A stretch of 9,756 nucleotides of DNA, from the NCBI GenBank assembly GCA_006227805.1, contig SBFT01000126.1, positions 1 through 9,756 of the forward strand, in the 5' to 3' direction. Shown here one piece after another: positions 5,795 through 9,756 of the stretch. Under the pieces are notes generated by a model. The model was not told the DNA's origin. It searched no databases and worked only from the letters and a program-made list of their open reading frames with translations. Within the stretch, counting starts at the first letter, position 1; every line of letters starts with the position of its first letter. The translations under genes and the position numbers were made by a program. This DNA is from Paracoccaceae bacterium (lineage in GTDB: Bacteria; Pseudomonadota; Alphaproteobacteria; Rhodobacterales; Rhodobacteraceae).

Positions 5795-5814
5795 AGTGAC
5801 AAACGGAGCCGCCC

Positions 5815-6276
5815 ATGACCACCCGTATCCTGTTCGTCTGTCTCGGCAATATCTGCCGGTCGCCCGCCGCGGAAGGCATGATGCGCGCCCTGCGCCCCGA
5901 TCTGGTGCTGGACAGCGCGGGCACCTCGGACTGGCATGTGGGCGCGCCGCCCTATGGCCCGATGCAGCAGGCCGCGCGGGCCCGCGGGATCGACCTGTCC
6001 GCCCTGCGCGCGCGCCAGGTCATGGCGCGGGATTTCCACGACTTCGACCTGATCCTCGGGATGGACGACCGCAACATCGCGGGGCTTGAGGCGCTGCGCC
6101 CGGAAGGAAACACGACGCCTGTGCGCCTGATGACCGATTTCGCCCCCGAACGGGGCATGGATCATGTTCCCGATCCCTACTACACGCGCGATTTCGACGG
6201 CGCGCTGGACCTGATCGAGGCCGCCGCGTGGGGCCTCGCGGTCCGGTTGGAGGACGGGCCGCCTTCAGGTTTCTGA
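5815..6276 (+). CDS. Low-molecular-weight protein-tyrosine phosphatase
   Basis: This 153-residue cytoplasmic phosphatase hydrolyses phosphotyrosine through a cysteinyl-phosphate intermediate. The P-loop CLGNICRS (9-16) supplies nucleophile C9 and R15. The general acid is D120 in DPYY (120-123), whose double tyrosine marks active LMW-PTPs. DSAGTSDWHVG (33-43) and MDDRN (83-87) are further family blocks. DPYY and the C-terminal helix support a tyrosine phosphatase rather than an ArsC-type arsenate reductase, which shares the fold. GGAG (5805-5808) lies 6 nt before the ATG. The physiological target is unknown; no exopolysaccharide or tyrosine kinase gene is adjacent. The gene ends 29 nt from the convergent LysR gene with no terminator visible between them. 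Confidence 0.94.
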   Translation: MTTRILFVCLGNICRSPAAEGMMRALRPDLVLDSAGTSDWHVGAPPYGPMQQAARARGIDLSALRARQVMARDFHDFDLILGMDDRNIAGLEALRPEGNTTPVRLMTDFAPERGMDHVPDPYYTRDFDGALDLIEAAAWGLAVRLEDGPPSGF

Positions 6277-6305
6277 AACTGGCCTGGTAGCGTCGGCTGC
6301 GCCCG

Positions 6306-7271
6306 CTATTCGTCGAGGATGCGCAACTGGCCCGACAGCCAGGGCAGGCGGATCAGCGCGGGATCGATCATGTGCGCCTGCACCAGACGCCGCATGGTCT
6401 GGGCGACGTCGCGCGGCACGCGGTCTGCCCAGTCGGACCCCGCAAACAGCGATATGGTGCGCGCGAAGGCGGCCAGCGGCAGGGGATGGGCCACGATGTC
6501 GTCATGGAACCGCGCCGCGCGCATGTAGCCCAGCGGCGTCGTGATCGCCCAGCCGATGCGCCGCGCCACCATGGCCATCATGGCGAGATGGCTGCCGACC
6601 TCGAAGCGTTCGTCGAAATGCAGCTTCTGGCGGGCCAGATGCGCCTCGATCTGGCGGCTGATCAGCTGCTGGCGCTCGTAGCGCAGCAGCGGCATGGTCC
6701 TGAGCCCGGACATCATGTCCTCGGGGTTCAGCGCCATGTCGCGCGGCGTCACCAGGATGAAGGGATCGCGCACCAGCGGATATTCCACGATGCCGTCGCG
6801 CACCTGGCCCGTCGTGGCGGCGATGGCGATGTGCAGCCTGCGCTCGGCCATCGCCTCGCTGATCTCGTGACTGGGGGCGGTGATCAGCTTGAAGCGCGCC
6901 TTGGTCAGGCTGTCGGCCAGGATCGTCACCAGCCGCGGCGTCAGATCGTTGTCGAAATCATCGATCAGCCCGATCGAGAGCGTGCTGAGATGCGTCAGGT
7001 CCATCACGGTCAGTTCGCTCTGCGCAAGGCGCAGCTCGGACAGGATCTTCTCGGTCCGGGCCAGAAAGCTGCGGCCCGCGGGCGTCAGCGTCATGGGCCG
7101 CTTGCCGTGATCGACGAGGCCCACCCCCAGCGCCGTTTCCAGGTTGCGCAGCTGCTGGCTGACCGCGGGTTGCGACAGGCCCGTCAGGTCTGCGGCCTGG
7201 GCCACCGATCCGGTGGCGGCCAGCGCCTCGAAAACTTCGAGGCCGCGCAAGGTAACGCCCCTGGTGATCAT
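6306..7271 (-). CDS. LysR-family transcriptional regulator
   Basis: The protein has an N-terminal winged helix-turn-helix (about residues 8-67). Its recognition region GLSQPAVSQQLRNLE is typical LysR, and LTPAGRSFL closes the wing. A periplasmic-binding-protein-like effector domain follows (about 90-300), beginning at LSIGLIDDFDNDLTPRL. The effector and regulon cannot be read from the sequence. No divergent metabolic gene is present, which is where a LysR target is often found. Two ATGs are adjacent at 7274 and 7271. I chose 7271 because GGAGG (7281-7277) is 5 nt from it but only 2 nt from the first. A T-N11-A dyad upstream suggests autoregulation. The lipoprotein gene lies upstream on the same strand, 81 nt from ATG 7274. 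Confidence 0.94.
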   Translation of the reverse strand: MITRGVTLRGLEVFEALAATGSVAQAADLTGLSQPAVSQQLRNLETALGVGLVDHGKRPMTLTPAGRSFLARTEKILSELRLAQSELTVMDLTHLSTLSIGLIDDFDNDLTPRLVTILADSLTKARFKLITAPSHEISEAMAERRLHIAIAATTGQVRDGIVEYPLVRDPFILVTPRDMALNPEDMMSGLRTMPLLRYERQQLISRQIEAHLARQKLHFDERFEVGSHLAMMAMVARRIGWAITTPLGYMRAARFHDDIVAHPLPLAAFARTISLFAGSDWADRVPRDVAQTMRRLVQAHMIDPALIRLPWLSGQLRILDE

Positions 7272-7286
7272 CATGGCCTCCGCACG

Positions 7287-7305
7287 GTTTCGGGATTTGT
7301 GAAAC
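7287..7305. promoter_or_regulatory. LysR-type operator dyad (GTTTC-N9-GAAAC)
   Basis: GTTTC (7287-7291) and GAAAC (7301-7305) form an interrupted palindrome with a T-N11-A core (T7290, A7302), the classic LysR-box layout. It lies 12 nt upstream of the first LysR ATG and covers the likely -10 of that gene, as expected for an autorepression site. Confidence 0.5.
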
Positions 7306-7324
7306 TGCGGGCGCGACCGGTCAA
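7295..7324 (-). promoter_or_regulatory. Candidate promoter of the LysR gene
   Basis: On the minus strand TTGACC (7324-7319) is followed after 17-18 nt by CACAAAT (7301-7295), a weak -10. Transcription from about 7288 would give a leader of roughly 15 nt that still contains the Shine-Dalgarno GGAGG. The -10 lies within the LysR-type dyad. Confidence 0.4.
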
Positions 7325-7331
7325 GCCTTCA

Positions 7332-7356
7332 ATCCGGCCCTTCCTTCCGGCCGGAT
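7332..7356 (-). terminator. Hairpin immediately after the lipoprotein gene
   Basis: ATCCGGCC (7332-7339) and GGCCGGAT (7349-7356) pair perfectly over 8 bp with a 9-nt loop. The stem begins at the last base of the lipoprotein stop codon. No T-run follows on the minus strand, so it may act as a weak terminator or 3' stabiliser that separates the lipoprotein gene from the LysR gene. Confidence 0.45.
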
Positions 7357-7700
7357 CAGCGGCAAAGCTGTTCTGCCGCGCGCCCGAACTCCGTCCAGCG
7401 TTCCCAGAAGGCGTCGTCCTGGGGGGTGTCCGACAACCGGACGGCATGGGCGCGTTCGGGATCGCCGAAGAACGAGGCGCCGCGCCGCTGGTCGGCGCCG
7501 GTCAGGGTCTGGTCGGCGGCCATCTGCACGCAGCCGCAGGTCGCGCGGTTGACGCCCTTGCGGCCCGATCCCATGCAGGCCGAGGCGATCGGCCCGGTGG
7601 TCGCGGCGAAACGCGCCACCGACGGCTCGCCCGGGCCGGACCGGCCGCCGCCGCAGGCCGCCAGCACCAGAATCGAGATCACACCCAAGCTTCGGATCAT
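7356..7700 (-). CDS. Small conserved lipoprotein, Cys-rich
   Basis: The 114-residue product has a lipoprotein signal peptide: MIRS, a hydrophobic core and lipobox LAAC with the lipidated cysteine at C16. Glycine at +2 argues against inner-membrane retention by the Asp rule of enterobacteria. The mature part has four further cysteines (C42 in ACMGSGRK, C55 and C57 in TCGCVQ, and C113 next to the C-terminus), which could form two disulfides in the periplasm. The pattern NRATCGCVQMAADQTL...DQRRGASFF resembles a family I recall in Rhodobacteraceae, sometimes labelled arginine transporter. I see no membrane segments or transport domain to support that name, and the function is unknown. The ribosome binding site is poor. 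A promoter candidate lies upstream at 7794-7766. Confidence 0.8.
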   Translation of the reverse strand: MIRSLGVISILVLAACGGGRSGPGEPSVARFAATTGPIASACMGSGRKGVNRATCGCVQMAADQTLTGADQRRGASFFGDPERAHAVRLSDTPQDDAFWERWTEFGRAAEQLCR

Positions 7701-7765
7701 CGCCTGAACCCCAGTCCGTCCTGGCCCGCCATTTGCCGGTCTTGGCCGCTCTGCCCTCGCGCTGG

Positions 7766-7794
7766 ACTATGGCGGAAAAGCTGGTAAGGGGCAA
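7766..7794 (-). promoter_or_regulatory. Candidate promoter of the lipoprotein gene
   Basis: On the minus strand TTGCCC (7794-7789), exactly 17 nt and CATAGT (7771-7766) match the sigma-70 consensus at four of six positions in each box. A start near 7759 gives a leader of about 60 nt. No other gene on this strand begins nearby, which supports the assignment. Confidence 0.45.
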
Positions 7795-7831
7795 TTCCAG
7801 AAACGTCGCCGTCCCGTCCCGCGCGCCCAGC

Positions 7832-7860
7832 TTGACCGGCGCGGCAAACCCCTAGATATG
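7832..7860 (+). promoter_or_regulatory. Candidate lepA promoter
   Basis: TTGACC (7832-7837), 17 nt and GATATG (7855-7860) end 6 nt before ATG 7867; TAGATA at 7853-7858 with a 15-nt spacer is an alternative -10. Either would put the transcription start on or very near the lepA start codon. The apparent ATG at 7858 would then be part of the -10 rather than a start codon. Confidence 0.4.
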
Positions 7861-7866
7861 CAGATC

Positions 7867-9666
7867 ATGACACCGCTTTCGCACATCCGGAACTTCTCGA
7901 TCGTGGCGCATATCGACCACGGCAAATCCACGCTGGCCGACCGCCTGATCCAGTCGACCGGGACGGTGCAGGACCGCGACATGAAGGAGCAGCTGCTCGA
8001 CGCGATGGATATCGAGCGCGAGCGCGGCATCACCATCAAGGCCAACACCGTCCGCATCGATTACCAGGCCGACAACGGCCAGAAATACGTGCTGAACCTG
8101 ATCGACACGCCGGGCCATGTCGACTTCGCCTACGAGGTCTCGCGGTCCATGCGCGCGGTCGAAGGCTCGCTCCTGGTGGTGGACTCGACCCAAGGCGTCG
8201 AGGCGCAGACGCTGGCCAATGTCTACCAGGCGATCGACGCCAACCACGAGATCGTGCCGGTCCTCAACAAGATCGACCTGCCCGCGTCCGAGCCCGACCG
8301 CGTGCGCGAACAGATCGAGGACGTGATCGGCATCGACGCCAGGGACGCGCTGCTGGTCTCGGCCAAGACGGGCATCGGCATCCACGAGACGCTGGAAGCC
8401 ATCGTGCACCGCCTGCCCGCGCCGCAGGGCGACGCGACCGCGCCGCTGAAGGCGATGCTGGTCGACAGCTGGTATGACAGCTATCTGGGCGTCGTCGTCC
8501 TGGTGCGGATCATGGACGGCGTCCTGAGGAAGGGCGACCAGATCAAGATGATGCAGACCGGCGCGCGCTATGGCGTCGACCGCATCGGCGTCTTCCGTCC
8601 CGCGATGCAGCCCGTCGACGAACTGGGCCCGGGCGAGATCGGGTTCCTGACCGCATCCATCAAGCAGGTGCGCGACACCCGCGTGGGCGACACGATCACG
8701 CATGAGAAGAAGGGCGCGGACAAGCCGCTGCCGGGCTTCAAGCCCTCGATCCCGGTGGTGTTCTGCGGTCTCTTTCCGGTGGACTCGTCCGAATTCGAGG
8801 ACCTGCGCGACGCGATCGAGAAGCTGGCGCTGAACGACGCCTCCTTCACCTTCGAGATGGAGACGTCCGCGGCACTCGGCTTCGGCTTCCGCTGCGGGTT
8901 CCTGGGCCTTCTTCACCTGGAAGTCATCCGCGACCGGATCGAACGGGAATACGATATCGACCTGATCACCACCGCGCCTTCGGTCGTCTATCACGTCCAC
9001 ATGAAGGACGGCGAGATGCGCGAGTTGCACAATCCCGCCGACATGCCCGACCTGACCCATGTCGCCCATATGGAGGAGCCGCGCATCAAGGCGACGATCC
9101 TGGTGCCGGACGAATACCTGGGCGACGTGCTCAAGCTCTGCCAGGACCGGCGCGGCATCCAGCAGGAACTGACCTATGCGGGCAGTCGCGCGATGGTGGT
9201 CTATGACCTGCCGCTGAACGAGGTGGTGTTCGACTTCTACGACCGGCTGAAATCGGTGACGAAGGGCTATGCCAGCTTCGACTACCAGCTGATTGGCTAT
9301 CGCCAGGACAACCTGGTGAAGATGCAGATCCTGGTGAACGACGAACCCGTCGACGCGCTGTCGACGATGGTTCACCGCGACCGGGCCGAGTTGCGGGGCC
9401 GGGCGATGGTCGAGAAACTGAAGGACCTGATCCCGCGCCACATGTTCAAGATCCCGATCCAGGCTGCGATCGGCGGCAAGGTCATCGCGCGCGAGACGCT
9501 GTCGGCGCTGAGGAAGGACGTGACCGCCAAGTGCTATGGCGGGGACGCGACGCGGAAGCGGAAGCTGCTGGACAAGCAGAAGGCGGGCAAGAAGAAGATG
9601 CGCCAGTTCGGCAAGGTGGACATCCCGCAGGAAGCCTTCATCTCCGCGCTGAAGATGGACAGCTGA
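7867..9666 (+). CDS. lepA: Elongation factor 4 (LepA), ribosome-associated translational GTPase
   Basis: LepA binds ribosomes and is proposed to back-translocate or rescue stalled complexes and to assist 30S assembly or initiation. The complete 599-residue protein has G1 AHIDHGKST (14-22), G2 region RERGITI (51-57), G3 DTPGH (80-84), G4 NKID (134-137) and G5 SAK (165-167). EF-G-like domains II, III and V follow. The diagnostic LepA C-terminal domain ends the protein, with AKCYGGDATRKRKLLDKQKA and then GKKKMRQFGKVDIPQEAF. An upstream in-frame ATG at 7858 would add three residues. I prefer 7867 because family members open with a short lead into IRNFSIVAHIDHGK and because 7858 lies within the likely -10. 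Neither start has a Shine-Dalgarno. No signal peptidase gene (lepB) follows, unlike in E. coli. Confidence 0.97.
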   Translation: MTPLSHIRNFSIVAHIDHGKSTLADRLIQSTGTVQDRDMKEQLLDAMDIERERGITIKANTVRIDYQADNGQKYVLNLIDTPGHVDFAYEVSRSMRAVEGSLLVVDSTQGVEAQTLANVYQAIDANHEIVPVLNKIDLPASEPDRVREQIEDVIGIDARDALLVSAKTGIGIHETLEAIVHRLPAPQGDATAPLKAMLVDSWYDSYLGVVVLVRIMDGVLRKGDQIKMMQTGARYGVDRIGVFRPAMQPVDELGPGEIGFLTASIKQVRDTRVGDTITHEKKGADKPLPGFKPSIPVVFCGLFPVDSSEFEDLRDAIEKLALNDASFTFEMETSAALGFGFRCGFLGLLHLEVIRDRIEREYDIDLITTAPSVVYHVHMKDGEMRELHNPADMPDLTHVAHMEEPRIKATILVPDEYLGDVLKLCQDRRGIQQELTYAGSRAMVVYDLPLNEVVFDFYDRLKSVTKGYASFDYQLIGYRQDNLVKMQILVNDEPVDALSTMVHRDRAELRGRAMVEKLKDLIPRHMFKIPIQAAIGGKVIARETLSALRKDVTAKCYGGDATRKRKLLDKQKAGKKKMRQFGKVDIPQEAFISALKMDS

Positions 9667-9667
9667 A

Positions 9668-9702
9668 CCCCGGCCCTGCTCCGGGCGCCTGGGGCGCCGG
9701 GG
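9668..9702 (+). terminator. Possible hairpin downstream of lepA
   Basis: CCCCGGC (9668-9674) can pair with GCCGGGG (9696-9702), starting just after the lepA stop. Inside it, two copies of the palindrome GGCGCC (9684-9689 and 9693-9698) offer a competing short hairpin. There is no T-tract, so it is a weak terminator candidate. A separate 6-bp hairpin, CGGGAC-AGGC-GTCCCG, follows at 9734-9749. No gene can be supported in the final 90 bases. Confidence 0.3.
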
Positions 9703-9756
9703 AGAGACTCCGACAGGTGAAAGATGCGACCGTCGGGACAGGCGTCCCGGCGTGGG

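Noticed and set aside
5815..6276. Arsenate reductase (ArsC) as an alternative for the LMW phosphatase
   Set aside because: The DPYY acid loop is that of tyrosine phosphatases, and no arsenic resistance genes are nearby.
6372..7787. 471-codon plus-strand open frame opposite the LysR and lipoprotein genes
   Set aside because: Covers two minus-strand genes that have clear domains and ribosome or promoter signals. Its composition is His/Gln/Arg/Gly-rich shadow sequence.
7852..9441. 529-codon open frame on the minus strand opposite lepA
   Set aside because: It lies wholly antisense to lepA, a certain gene. It is rich in His, Arg, Gln and Val, as expected when a GC-biased gene is read on the other strand, and shows no domain.
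9724..9756. Possible new gene start, ATG 9724 preceded by AGGTGA
   Set aside because: Only 11 codons are visible, the spacing to AGGTGA is just 3 nt, and a hairpin occupies the same bases. Not enough to call.
1..9756. Mobile elements, CRISPR arrays, tRNA or rRNA genes, prophage or defence systems
   Set aside because: No transposase or integrase motifs, regularly spaced repeats, cloverleaf sequences or foreign-looking composition were seen on either strand.

Overview
This window looks like ordinary core chromosome of a GC-rich alphaproteobacterium, most likely Rhodobacteraceae and plausibly Paracoccus or a relative. That placement is inferred from strong GC bias at third codon positions, the sequence of the 95-residue L28, the LepA N-terminus and a small cysteine-rich lipoprotein of a type I associate with this family. 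Nothing indicates a mobile element, phage, CRISPR array, tRNA or rRNA. Coding density is high, and no gap without a gene exceeds about 210 bases.

Layout, left to right. Positions 1-1409 (minus) hold the N-terminal part of the DEAH-box helicase HrpB, cut by the window edge. It diverges from meaB (1490-2473, plus), the GTPase chaperone of methylmalonyl-CoA mutase. The end of meaB overlaps by 10 bp the convergent end of a DUF2855 oxidoreductase-like gene (2464-3555, minus). That gene diverges across a structured 208-bp gap from rpmB (3764-4051, plus; ribosomal protein L28), which ends in a clear intrinsic terminator. A two-gene copper module follows: an exported DUF2946-like protein with Cys/His motifs (4179-4532) and a periplasmic PCu(A)C copper chaperone (4576-5049). 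Next is a compact divergent pair, a CobB sirtuin deacylase (5074-5772, minus) and a low-molecular-weight tyrosine phosphatase (5815-6276, plus), with 42 bp between start codons. A LysR regulator (6306-7271, minus) and a small lipoprotein (7356-7700, minus) follow. lepA, elongation factor 4, is complete at 7867-9666, with 90 bp of tail after it.

The genes do not form one pathway. The functional groups are propionate/B12 metabolism (meaB), translation (rpmB, lepA), copper delivery to cytochrome oxidase (the DUF2946-like gene plus PCu(A)C), and removal of protein modifications (cobB and the phosphatase).

I found no new multi-gene system. The interesting material is regulatory. Three genes without a convincing Shine-Dalgarno sequence (hrpB, the DUF2946-like gene, lepA) each have a -35/17-bp/-10 promoter candidate ending 6-7 nt before the ATG, which suggests leaderless transcripts. 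The LysR gene has a T-N11-A dyad over its own -10. The cobB stop codon lies in the loop of a perfect 11-bp hairpin at a convergent gene junction. All promoter and operator calls were made by eye.
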